From assembly GCA_016717005.1 (NCBI GenBank), contig JADJUF010000020.1, positions 1 to 64,000 on the forward strand: a stretch of 64,000 bases of DNA, written 5' to 3'. A program made the position numbers and the translations under genes. How positions within the stretch are numbered: the stretch's first letter is position 1; each line of letters begins with the position of its first letter. This stretch comes from Myxococcales bacterium (GTDB lineage: Bacteria > Myxococcota_A > Polyangia > Haliangiales > Haliangiaceae). Shown in pieces: positions 15,501-23,596 of the stretch. Under the pieces are notes generated by a model. It did no database searches. It had not been told where the DNA came from and saw nothing but the letters and a program-made list of their open reading frames with translations.

Positions 15501-16436
15501 CTACGGCTCGAGGCGCAGGCCGCGGCCCTTGAGATCGCGGACCTCGACGAAGGCCGGCCGGGTCGAGAAGTGGAGGTCCATCACCAGCAGGTCGTCGGTC
15601 GAGGCGAACGGCTGCGGGGCGAGCGTCAGCCACGGGTAGCGGAAGTCATCGAGCGTGGCCAGCGAGGTGGCGTCGAGGCCGGCGCGCTCGTCGAAGCCCA
15701 GCGCGCCGGCGTCGGTGGCGATGGCGTCGAGATCGAGATCGCCGCGGGTCGCGGTGTAGCGCACGGCGTAGGCGGCGTCGGGCCCGGGCGCGATCTCGGC
15801 CAGGGCGATCGTGTCGGCGTCGGGCCCAGGGATGAACACGAACGGATGGACGTGGGGATCGAAGCCGGTGACGCAGCCGGCGTCGGGGTGCTCGGTCTGG
15901 TACGGCAGCGAGCACATGGTCTGCATGCGCAGCTCGAAGTGCAGGTGCACGAACTCGGTGTCGCCGGTCTGCCCCATGGCGGCGACCACCTGACCGCGGG
16001 TGATCGGCTGGCCGGCGGCGACCGCGATCGACTGCAGGTGCAAGTACACCGCGAACACGTGGTCGACGAGCTGGTCGTGGAACCGCATCGGCGTCGGCAG
16101 CTCGTGGCGGATCGCCAGCACGTTGCCGCCGAGCGGGAACTGGGTCGAGCCCTCGGGGTAGACCGCCTCGACCACGCCGTCGCCGATGGCCGTGACCGGC
16201 GTGCCCTCGGCGTCGAACCAGTCGATCCCGGGGTGGAAGTCGGTGCGGCCGGCGCTGATCTTCCAGCGCGGCCCGAAGGTCGACGAGCTCGCCTCGGGGT
16301 GCGGCACCGGCGGCGCGAAGATCGCGGTGGCGACCAGGGGCGGGACCGCCGTCACCGCGGTCACGCCGCCGCCAGCGGCCTCGTCGCCGCAGGCGCCGAC
16401 GGCGATCACCAGCCCGAGCGGGACTGTCCAGCGCAT
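15501..16436 (-). CDS. M23 (LytM-type) zinc metallopeptidase lipoprotein
   Basis: A 311-residue lipoprotein (MRWTVPLGLVIAVGACG, Cys16). The M23 core spans about 60-175: first zinc ligands HPGID (His68, Asp72), then GTPVTAIGDGVV, YLHLQS (His133) and VHLHFEL (His164, His166), so all four active-site ligands are present. M23 enzymes cleave peptidoglycan cross-links or Gly-rich peptides outside the cytoplasm. The 140-residue C-terminal extension (from about 180) has no recognised fold. The domain is fused straight to the lipobox without coiled coil, so this is not an EnvC/NlpD-type divisome activator. Confidence 0.88.
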   Translation of the reverse strand: MRWTVPLGLVIAVGACGDEAAGGGVTAVTAVPPLVATAIFAPPVPHPEASSSTFGPRWKISAGRTDFHPGIDWFDAEGTPVTAIGDGVVEAVYPEGSTQFPLGGNVLAIRHELPTPMRFHDQLVDHVFAVYLHLQSIAVAAGQPITRGQVVAAMGQTGDTEFVHLHFELRMQTMCSLPYQTEHPDAGCVTGFDPHVHPFVFIPGPDADTIALAEIAPGPDAAYAVRYTATRGDLDLDAIATDAGALGFDERAGLDATSLATLDDFRYPWLTLAPQPFASTDDLLVMDLHFSTRPAFVEVRDLKGRGLRLEP

Positions 16437-16578
16437 CGCCGGATCGTACTACGCGCCGGGCGCGGGCCGGGACGCCGCCGCGCGTGGCCCCTGACGGCCT
16501 CGCCGTCGGCGGCGCTCGGCGCCGAGGGCGGCGTCTCGTCCCGACGGCGGCGGCGCTGGTCCGTCGCGGGACTTCGAC

Positions 16579-16887
16579 ATGGACCTCACCGCGCTCGATC
16601 TCGAGGCGCTCCTGGCCGCGGCGCAGCGCGAGGTCGACGACGACGCTCCAGACGCCACGTCGCCCCACCTGGTCGAGCTGCACCGCCGGGGCGCGCGCGC
16701 GATCTTCGAGCGCGCCGTGGCCGTGTGCGCCAGCGCCGCCGCGGACGAGCGCGTGCTGGGCGTGTGGATCCTGCGCGAGCTCCGCAGCGCGCCGCCACGG
16801 CTCGCCGCCGAGGCGGTGGCGGTGCTGCTGGCGCTGGCGCGGCGCGAGCCGGAGCCTGAGGTGCAACATCGCCGGAACGCCATATGA
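16579..16887 (+). pseudogene. Truncated HEAT-repeat protein
   Basis: The 102 residues start MDLTALDLEALLAAA and contain one clean HEAT-like unit: GARAIFERAVAVCASA, then ERVLGVWILRELRSA and EAVAVLLALARREPEPEV. In full proteins of this kind the phrase EPDPEV leads into many further repeats; here it ends seven residues later in QHRRNAI and a stop. I read it as the 5' fragment of a HEAT-repeat gene cut by deletion, although an intact short protein is possible. Confidence 0.5.
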
Positions 16888-16976
16888 CGTCGCCGAGCGC
16901 ACCCGAGATCGTGGCAACGATCTTCGCCTGCACCGCAGGGCGCGCTGCAGCCTCGAGGGTCGAGGAGCTCGGATGA
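16884..16976 (+). CDS. 30-residue mini-ORF overlapping both neighbours
   Basis: The ATG at 16884 overlaps the TGA of the HEAT fragment and the TGA at 16974-16976 overlaps the ATG of the next lipoprotein. The predicted product is MTSPSAPEIVATIFACTAGR followed by AAASRVEELG. The double ATGA overlap is suggestive of translational coupling, but in this base composition such overlaps arise by chance. Confidence 0.25.
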   Translation: MTSPSAPEIVATIFACTAGRAAASRVEELG

Positions 16977-17734
16977 AGTTCTCGATCGTACTCGGCGCCG
17001 GCCTGCTCGCGGGCGCGTTCGCGGGAGGATGCAAGAAGGGCGGCGGCGCCAAGCCGGTCACCTGCGAGGTGATCGCCGCCAAGGCGGGGCAGGTGACGGT
17101 CAAGGGCAAGGCCGCGCAGGAGATGACCGCCAGCCAGCAGCGCAACGCCGACCTCATCGGGGAACGCGTCACCGCGGCGCTGCTCAAGGTGTGCCAGGAC
17201 GACGGGTGGTCCCCCGAGCTGCGCGCGTGCCTCGCCGCGGCCAAGGCGGGCGCCGGACCCGAGCAGTGTCAGAGCATGCTCAACCCCGAGCAGCGCGCCC
17301 ACGCCGCGCAGGCGATGCAGCGCGCCTACGCCGAGAGTCAACAGGCGGCGCTGGACCAGGTGGTCGGCGCGGGCGTGGACATGGTGGGCGCCCTCCGCGC
17401 GGTCGCGGATGAGCACGGCCCGGAGCCCACGTGCGAGGCGATCGCCGCGCTCGCGCTCAAGGCCGATGCGGCGTCCGACCTCCAGTGGGTGAAGGACGCG
17501 GCCGCCGCCAACGCCGCGGTCATGGCGCGGGTCTGCAAGGAGGACGCCTGGTCCAAGGAGGCCATCGCGTGCTCGATGACGGGGGACGAGGTGGCGCTCT
17601 GCGTCGACAAGCTCACGCCCGCGCAGCTGCGGACCCTGACGGTCGAGCAGTGCAAGGTCGACAAGGCCAACCCGGGCACCACCTGCGAGGACCTGTACGA
17701 CCGCGCCGCGGCCGGCGCGCCCGCCACCAAGTAG
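16973..17734 (+). CDS. Duplicated-domain Cys-rich lipoprotein
   Basis: A 253-residue lipoprotein (MKFSIVLGAGLLAGAFAGGC, lipobox AGGC). The mature part has two related halves of about 100 residues. Each begins with a CE(V/A)IAA segment and includes a C..D.WS.E...C motif (VCQDDGWSPELRAC and VCKEDAWSKEAIAC) before a further Cys. This looks like an internal duplication of a helical, disulfide-linked domain. Comparable lipoproteins are frequent in myxobacteria but have no assigned function. Confidence 0.75.
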   Translation: MKFSIVLGAGLLAGAFAGGCKKGGGAKPVTCEVIAAKAGQVTVKGKAAQEMTASQQRNADLIGERVTAALLKVCQDDGWSPELRACLAAAKAGAGPEQCQSMLNPEQRAHAAQAMQRAYAESQQAALDQVVGAGVDMVGALRAVADEHGPEPTCEAIAALALKADAASDLQWVKDAAAANAAVMARVCKEDAWSKEAIACSMTGDEVALCVDKLTPAQLRTLTVEQCKVDKANPGTTCEDLYDRAAAGAPATK

Positions 17735-17735
17735 G

Positions 17736-17795
17736 TCGCGACGATCCGACGGGCGGCGATCCGATCGGCTGCGACCGCGACGATCGGCTGCGGCC
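17736..17795. repeat. Dispersed repeat, degenerate
   Basis: GATCCGACGGGCGGC, GATCCGATCGGCTGCGACC and GATCGGCTGCGGCCCGG follow each other between the convergent genes ending at 17734 and 17883. The CCACCCGGTTTCGG half is eroded. Confidence 0.55.
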
Positions 17796-17882
17796 CGGAC
17801 CGTGCGCGCCCGGCCGCGGGCTGGCCTGCGATCCGGTCGACCTGCGGTCTGCCGGCAGAGATCCGGACCGACCAGGCTCGGA

Positions 17883-18923
17883 TCAGCGCGCGTCCGGGAG
17901 CGATCGCCGCGACGAGGCGAGCGCGCGGCGGAAGGCGAGCGCGCTCTGGCCGGTCCAGCGCCGGAACGCGCGGCTGAACGCGCTGAGGTCGGCGTAGCCG
18001 AGCAGGAACGCGCACTCGGTCAACGAGAGGCCCAGGTCGGCGAGGTACCGCCGCGCCAGATGGAGGCGGGTCTCGGCGACCAGCTCGGTGAACGACTGCC
18101 CGCGATCCTGGAGGTGACGCTGCAGGCTGCGCGGGCTGACGCCGAGCCGAGCCGCGATCGCGTCCATGGTGACCTCGCCCGAGCCCAGGGCTGGGACCAC
18201 CAGCCGCCGCACCGCGCCGAGCAGATCGTCGGCGGCCGGCAGGCTGGCCAGGCAGGCGTCGGCGTGGTGGAGCAGGATCGGCAGGAGGTCGGCGTCGGCG
18301 GTGCGCATCGGCCGGCGGAGGTCGGCGGCCGGGAACACCAGCGCGTCGTGATCGTCGCCGTAGTGGACCGGTGCGGCGAAGAACTGCTCCTGCGCTCGCA
18401 CCGAGGCGGGCCGCGGGTGACGGAAGCGGACCGCGCGCGGCGCCCAGGTCGGATCGCCGGTGCCGTCGCGGACCACCCGGGTGTACATCGCCAGCGCCAG
18501 CTCGCCGGCCTGGGCGCTGGTCGCGGCCGACGGATCGCTGACCCGACGCGTGACCGTCGCCAGGTTCGGGCCGACGTCGAGGGTCGCGGCGCCGGTGGTC
18601 TGCTGGATCGCGAGGTAGCGGCCGAGGTGGGTGAAGGCCGCCCCCACGGTCGGCGAGTTCAGCACGACGTAGCCGAGGACGCCGAGGTCCTTCCACGGCA
18701 GCTGGGCGGCGAAGCCGAGTCCGAGCGCCGCATCGCCGGTCAAGACCACCGCGCGCTCGAGCAGCTCCATGCAGCCGGCCAGGCTGAGCATCGCGTCGGG
18801 GTCGACCAGCTCTTCGGGCCCGATCCCCGCCCGCTGCATGAGCTCGTCGATCGACAGCCCAGGGTAGCGCGCGAGGTAGGCCCCGAGACCGCGGGTGATG
18901 CCGGCCCGGACCAGCCCGGTCAC
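17883..18923 (-). CDS. AraC-family transcriptional regulator (OruR/ArgR-type N-terminal domain)
   Basis: A 346-residue regulator. The N-terminal 190 residues are the arabinose-binding-like ligand domain seen in OruR/VirS relatives (LLERAVVLTGDAALGLGFA, YVVLNSPTVGAAF). The C-terminal 100 residues are the double helix-turn-helix of AraC proteins: ITM.DAIAARLGVSPRSLQRHL and LSLTECAFLLGYADLSAFSR followed by AFRRWTG. It probably activates or represses a nearby target in response to a small ligand. The flanking genes give no obvious regulon: a HAF-repeat lipoprotein starts divergently 72 bp away. Confidence 0.88.
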   Translation of the reverse strand: MTGLVRAGITRGLGAYLARYPGLSIDELMQRAGIGPEELVDPDAMLSLAGCMELLERAVVLTGDAALGLGFAAQLPWKDLGVLGYVVLNSPTVGAAFTHLGRYLAIQQTTGAATLDVGPNLATVTRRVSDPSAATSAQAGELALAMYTRVVRDGTGDPTWAPRAVRFRHPRPASVRAQEQFFAAPVHYGDDHDALVFPAADLRRPMRTADADLLPILLHHADACLASLPAADDLLGAVRRLVVPALGSGEVTMDAIAARLGVSPRSLQRHLQDRGQSFTELVAETRLHLARRYLADLGLSLTECAFLLGYADLSAFSRAFRRWTGQSALAFRRALASSRRSLPDAR

Positions 18924-18995
18924 CTGGCACCTCCGGCCAAGCCGGCGGCGCCCGCGGTCAAGCTCGATCGGGGCCGTCGGCCATAGGGTGCGCGC

Positions 18996-20139
18996 ATGAA
19001 CTCAGCCACGATCCGTCTCCGTCCTGCGTCGATCTTGCCCGTTCTCGCGCTGGCGTGGGTGGCCTGCGGTGACAACGGCGGCGGCGATCCCGGCGTCGAC
19101 GCGGCCCCCCCTGACGCCAATCTACCGCTCCCGGGCCTCACGGTGCTGGACTTCGAGATCGCCGTCGACGTCAGCCCCGACGGACGGCTCGCGGTGTTCG
19201 AGGATCTGACCCAGACCGAGGCGCTGCTGGTGTTCCACGACACCGTCACCGGCCAGACCTCGACCGTGGGGACCGTCGGCGATCCCGGCCGCACCCTGGC
19301 CACCGGCGTGTCGAACGACGGGCGGGTCAGCGCGCTGCACAGCGAGCCGGTGCAGGCCGGCCTGTGGCGCCAGGCCGACGGCTGGCTCGACCTCGGCAGC
19401 CCCCACGCCACCGGCTGCGGCGAGGACCTGAGCGGCGGGTGGGACATCAGCGCCGACGGCCACGTCGCGGTCGGCCTGGCCTGGGACGGCTGCGCCACGA
19501 CCGCGTTCCGGTGGAGCGACGCCAGCGGCGCCGGCCTTCGCCACGCTGGCGCGCCTCGGGACCCCGCCGGCCGGCGCGTCGCGCGGCCCGATCAACCGCG
19601 CGACCGTGGTCTCCGACGACGGCCGGGTCGCGGCGGGCTTCGCCGAGGACGACGTCCTCGACCGCCACGCCGCGGTGTGGAACGCGGACGGCAGCGGCTT
19701 CTTGATCTCCGGCCTGCCGGCCGACGCGCCCAGCGAGGTCCTGTCGATCAGCGCGGACGGCGCCACGATCGCTGGCAGCGCCGGCAACGAGGGCTTCGTC
19801 TGGACCCAGGCCGGCGGGCTGGTCGACCTGGTCCGCTTCGACGTCGCCCTGCCCAGCGATCCGGTCTTCGCCAACGCCATGAGCGGCGATGGCTCCCACG
19901 TCTACGGCGGCGTCGGCAGCGCGTTCTTCGGCGTGCCGATCGCGTTCGTCTGGACCGCCGCCACCGGCATGCGCCCGCTCGCCGACGTCGCGACCGCCGC
20001 GGGCATCACCATCCCCGACGGCCTCTTGCTCACCAGCGTCCTCGGCGCCAGCGCCGACGGCACCGTGCTGATCGGCGTCGCCTCGGACGCCGACTTCAAC
20101 ACCAGGACCTTCGTGCTGCGCCTGCCGGCCGGCGCCTGA
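18996..20139 (+). pseudogene. HAF-repeat beta-propeller lipoprotein, frameshifted
   Basis: The first part (18996 to about 19540) gives a signal peptide with lipobox WVAC (Cys24), a myxobacterial DAAPPDA linker, then propeller strands (AVDVSPDGRLAVFED, GVSNDGRVSALHSEP, WDISADGHVAVGLAWDG, AFRWSDASG). The frame then degenerates into Arg/Pro-rich sequence. The matching continuation lies one base away: FATLARLGTPPAGAS, VVSDDGRVAAGFAEDD, SISADGATIAGSAGNEGFVW, ending APRL..PAGA at 20139. One missing or extra base in ggcgccggccttcg near 19535 explains it. With it repaired the protein has about 380 residues and a repeated SxDGxxxxG motif. Probably a surface or periplasmic binding propeller. Confidence 0.8.
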
Positions 20140-20374
20140 GCCCCCTCGCGGCTCGGCCCGGGCCGATCCGCCCGCCCACGTCCGCCCGCGCGCAGTAGAC
20201 TGTCGGCATGATCGGCGCCGACGCGCCCCCGTCTCGCTGGGGGCCACGCGCGGTGCTGGCGGCCGTGGCGGTGGCCGCAGCGATCGTCGTCATCCCGCGC
20301 CGCGCGGCGACGCCGCGGTCACCCGTGCCAGCCGTTGCCGACCGCGCCGCGGCGCTCGCCGATAGACTGCATCG

Positions 20375-21709
20375 ATGGACGAGCGCGTCGAACGCATCCT
20401 CGGGAAGCTCGCCGAAGTCCGCGCCCACAAGCCACGAACGCTCGGGGCCGAGCGCCACTTCTTCCGGCTCGCCGCCCCGCTGACCGAGACGCGGGTGCGC
20501 AAGCTCGAGCAGACGTGGGGCCCGCTGCCCGAGGCGTACCGCGTCTTCGTGGTCCAGGCGGGCGCGTCGGGCGCCGGGCCGTACTACGGGCTGTTGCCGC
20601 CGAAGCGCTGGGCCGAGGCTGGCGACGGCTCGCTCGCGATCGTCGATCAGGGCGACGACTTCTACGCCGTGCTCGGGAAGGACGGCCGGGTGCGGTACGT
20701 GGCGCCGGACGGGAGCCCGCCACTGCTCCCGGAGAACGAGGACTTCCTGGCGTGGTACGAGCGCTGGCTCGACGAGCTCAGCTGGGGCTACGAGCACACC
20801 TGGTTCGGGCGACCGATGCCGGGGAGCGTGCCGCAGCTCGTCGCCGCGCTCGCCGGTCCGCGCCGCGGGGACGCGCTGTGGGCCCTGGTCCAGGCCCCCG
20901 CGCTCCCGGAGGAGGCGCGCGCGCTCCTGACCACCTGCATCGCCGACCCCGACCCGAACGTCAGCGGCGGCGCGTTCGCGCTGGTGCGGAAGCACAAGCT
21001 CGCGCAGCACTACCAGCCGGAGCTCCGCCGCGCGCTCCAGAGCGCCGACCCTGAGGTGCGGCGGTGGGCGGTCGGCGCGCTCGAACCGCCGGACCCCGCG
21101 CTGCTGCGACCGCTCCTCGCCGACCCGTCCTACCCGGTCGTGCTCCTGGCCATCCACGGGCTGCGCGGTGACCTCACCGACGATGAGATCGTCGCGCTGC
21201 TCGCGTCGACGGACGCGGGCATCCGCCGCAGCGGGATCGAAGCCGCGCGCAAGCGCTCGTCGCCCACCACCTTCGACGCGCTCGTCGCGCACGTGTCCGC
21301 CGACCCTGGTGACCCGGCGCTGTTCGCGATGCTGCTGGCCGTCGAGCGCGGGGTCGTCGACGAGCCCCGGCGCGCCCTGGCCTACCGGTTGTCGGTCGAT
21401 CACGTCGCGGCCGCCCGAGGCCCGCGGGAGCCCAGCGCCGGTGCGTACGGGCTCCGGCTGTTCGCCCCCGACGAACCCCGCGCGTTCGAGCTGCTCCTCG
21501 AGCTCAGCCGGCACCCGGAGCCGTTCTATCGCTACAACGCCGCGAGCAACCTGGGCGTCCTCGGCGATCCCCGTGCCCTCCCCGCGCTGCGCGCGATGCT
21601 CGACGACGCGGCCATCCCCCGCACCCCCGCCGTGGCCAGGACCTGGAGCGTCGGCGAGGAGGCGCGGCGCGCGATCGCGCGGATCGAGGGGACCGCGCCC
21701 ACGTCATGA
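20375..21709 (+). CDS. SUKH (SMI1/KNR4) domain protein with HEAT repeats
   Basis: A 444-residue cytosolic protein. Residues 1-130 form an SMI1/KNR4 domain: LTETRVRKLEQTWGPLPEAYRVFV, GPYYGLLPPKRW, FYAVLGKDGRVRYV and ENEDFLAWYERWLDE. From about 140 to 444 it is a chain of HEAT repeats (LLTTCIADPDPNVSGGAFALV, DPALLRPLLADPSYPVVLLAIHGL, NAASNLGVLGDPRALPALRAML). SUKH domains are immunity proteins against polymorphic toxins and also protein-interaction modules. The HEAT fusion suggests scaffolding or neutralisation. No toxin gene is adjacent. Confidence 0.82.
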   Translation: MDERVERILGKLAEVRAHKPRTLGAERHFFRLAAPLTETRVRKLEQTWGPLPEAYRVFVVQAGASGAGPYYGLLPPKRWAEAGDGSLAIVDQGDDFYAVLGKDGRVRYVAPDGSPPLLPENEDFLAWYERWLDELSWGYEHTWFGRPMPGSVPQLVAALAGPRRGDALWALVQAPALPEEARALLTTCIADPDPNVSGGAFALVRKHKLAQHYQPELRRALQSADPEVRRWAVGALEPPDPALLRPLLADPSYPVVLLAIHGLRGDLTDDEIVALLASTDAGIRRSGIEAARKRSSPTTFDALVAHVSADPGDPALFAMLLAVERGVVDEPRRALAYRLSVDHVAAARGPREPSAGAYGLRLFAPDEPRAFELLLELSRHPEPFYRYNAASNLGVLGDPRALPALRAMLDDAAIPRTPAVARTWSVGEEARRAIARIEGTAPTS

Positions 21710-21818
21710 CCGCGCCCGCCGGGCCGCCTCGACGGCTGGCTCGCGCTGCTCGGCGGCGCCGTGCACGACGCACCGCCGGGCCGCGTGCGCGGTCGCCGCG
21801 GCATGCTCCACTGGCGCG

Positions 21819-22214
21819 ATGCGCCTGCTCGCCAAGCTCGAGGCCCCGTCCTACGCCGCGCTGCGGATCGTCGCCGGGGCGATGTTCACCTGTCACGGCC
21901 TCCAGAAGATGTTCGGCTGGCTGACCACCCGGGCCACGCCCGACATCGGCAGCCAGGCCTGGATCGGCGGCGTGATCGAGCTGGTGACCGGCGTGCTGAT
22001 CGCGATCGGCCTGGGCACCCGGATCGCCGCGCTGCTCGGCTCAGGAACGATGGCGGTGGCCTACTTCCAGTTCCACCACAAGGGCGAGTTCGGCGACTGG
22101 AAGTGGCTGCCGATCGTCAACCACGGCGAGCTGGCGGTGCTGTACTGCTTCGTGTTCCTGTTCATCGCGGCGCGCGGCGCCGGGCGGTGGTCGTTCGACG
22201 GTCGCGGCCGCTGA
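21819..22214 (+). CDS. DoxX-family membrane protein
   Basis: A 131-residue protein with four predicted helices. DoxX signatures are visible: LRIVAGAMFTCHGLQKMFGW at the first helix, IGGVIELVTGVLIAIGLGTR, and MAVAYFQFHHKGEF. The family is related to small subunits of thiosulfate:quinone oxidoreductase and to redox-stress membrane complexes; in most bacteria its exact role is unknown. The ATG at 21819 is chosen because the hydrophobic domain starts right after it. It lies 92 bp before a hydrolase gene on the same strand. Confidence 0.82.
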   Translation: MRLLAKLEAPSYAALRIVAGAMFTCHGLQKMFGWLTTRATPDIGSQAWIGGVIELVTGVLIAIGLGTRIAALLGSGTMAVAYFQFHHKGEFGDWKWLPIVNHGELAVLYCFVFLFIAARGAGRWSFDGRGR

Positions 22215-22306
22215 CCCGCGCAGGGCGCACCGGCGCCAGGTTCGAGCGGTCCTTCCTCACCAGCTGGGCGACCCGCGGCGCACGGGCGATCGCGTATCCT
22301 GCCGCC

Positions 22307-23080
22307 ATGCAGGTCGCGTCCGCCGATGGAGTGCCCATCGCCTACGAGGTCGCCGGGGCCGGCGACGTCGGTCTGGTGTTCGTCCACGGCTGGTGCGGCA
22401 ACAAGCGGTGGTGGGACGCGCAGCGCGACGCCTTCGCCGCGACCCACACCGTGGCGCAGCTCGATCTCGCCGGGCACGGTGACAGCGGCGGCGCGCGGGC
22501 GCGCTGGTCGATCGAGGCCTACGCCGGCGACGTCATCGCGGTCGCCGGCCAGGTGCGGTGCCGACGCCTGGTGCTGGTCGGGCACTCGATGGCGGGGGCG
22601 ATCGTGCTCGAGGCCGCGCCCGCGCTCGATCGGGTCGCGGCGGTGGTCCTGATCGACACGCTCAAGGATCTCGAGCAGGTCACGCCGCCGGCCCAGGTCG
22701 AGCAGATGCTGGGGCGGTATCGCGACGACTACCGGGCGACCGTCGAGGGCGTGCTCCCGGCCTACCTGTTCGCGCCCGGGACGCCGGCGGAGGTGCGGGC
22801 GCGCCTCACCGCGGAGTTCCTGCGCGTCGACGGCCCCCGCGCGGCCCAGCTCCTCGAGCCGCTCTACCGGTACGACGCGCGCGCCGCGGCGGCCAAGGTC
22901 GCGGTCCCGGTCCGCGCCATCAACGGCGACCTGCACCCCACCAACGTCGTCGCCAACCGACGCTGCCTGCGCGACTTCACCTGCACGATCCTGCCCGGCG
23001 TCGGCCACTACCCGATGCTCGAGTGTCCGGCCGCGTTCGATCGTGCCCTGGCCGCGACGCTCGCCGCGCTGGCGCTGTAG
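22307..23080 (+). CDS. Alpha/beta-fold hydrolase
   Basis: A 257-residue protein with the complete alpha/beta-hydrolase set: oxyanion loop HGWCGN (27-32), LDLAGHGDS (53-60), nucleophile elbow GHSMAG (Ser94), an Asp in INGDLHP near 207 and the catalytic His in LPGVGHYPML near the C-terminus. There is no signal peptide. The size and motifs fit small esterases, lactonases or haloperoxidase-like enzymes; the substrate is not predictable. It follows the DoxX gene in the same direction. Confidence 0.85.
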   Translation: MQVASADGVPIAYEVAGAGDVGLVFVHGWCGNKRWWDAQRDAFAATHTVAQLDLAGHGDSGGARARWSIEAYAGDVIAVAGQVRCRRLVLVGHSMAGAIVLEAAPALDRVAAVVLIDTLKDLEQVTPPAQVEQMLGRYRDDYRATVEGVLPAYLFAPGTPAEVRARLTAEFLRVDGPRAAQLLEPLYRYDARAAAAKVAVPVRAINGDLHPTNVVANRRCLRDFTCTILPGVGHYPMLECPAAFDRALAATLAALAL

Positions 23081-23267
23081 GTCGACGATCGGGCGCGCGC
23101 GACGGCAGCGCCCGTGCCGCCGATCGGCTGGCCGCGGTCCCGCGACACACCCGACCGGGCGATGGTTCCCGCGCGGTGAGGCTGGCCCCGACGTCAAGCC
23201 CGGTGGCCGACCGCACGCGCGGCGACGCCGCAGGCCCGCGGGGTGACGTGAGCGCGCTCGCCACACC

Positions 23268-23479
23268 GTGGCGAGAAGGGCGTGGACGTTCTTCATCGTC
23301 GACGACGAGACCTGGCGCGTCGGCTACCTGATGGTCGACACCAGCAATTGGTGGGGCGGCAGGGAGGTCCTGGTCGCGCCGCACTGGGCGAGCCGCATCA
23401 GCTGGGATGAGCACAAGGTGCGCGTCGACCTGTCCCGACAGGCGATCGAGGACAGCCCCGAGTGGAACGCGGACGCGGC
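23268..23479 (+). pseudogene. PRC-barrel domain gene fragment, broken at both ends
   Basis: Around 23290-23470 one frame reads FFIVDDETWRVGYLMVDTSN then WWGGREVLVAPHWASRISWD and KVRVDLSRQAIEDSPEW, very like the middle of PRC-barrel proteins (usually FIVDDETWAIRYLVVDT and similar). Before it only MARRAWT precedes, without the usual first strand, and after DSPEWNADAAIAG the frame turns into Arg/Pro-rich sequence and runs into the next gene. I see this as a remnant about 60 residues long of a stress-type PRC-barrel gene. It lies 187 bp after the hydrolase gene, close to a weak CCGATCGGCTGGCC partial repeat near 23120. Confidence 0.65.
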
Positions 23480-23596
23480 CATCGCCGGACCACGGCGCCG
23501 ATCGTGGTCCTCGACGTGGCCCGATCCAGCGCGCGCGCCCGCGCCCAGCGCCCGGCCCCGCCCTGGCCCACCGGGAACGGCGGTATCGTCGCGGCC

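Noticed and set aside
20208..20374. Short plus-strand start (MIGADAPPSRWGPRAVLAAV) before the SUKH gene
   Set aside because: A signal-like beginning, but after 50 residues it turns into Ser/Pro noise overlapping the SUKH gene. At most a remnant.
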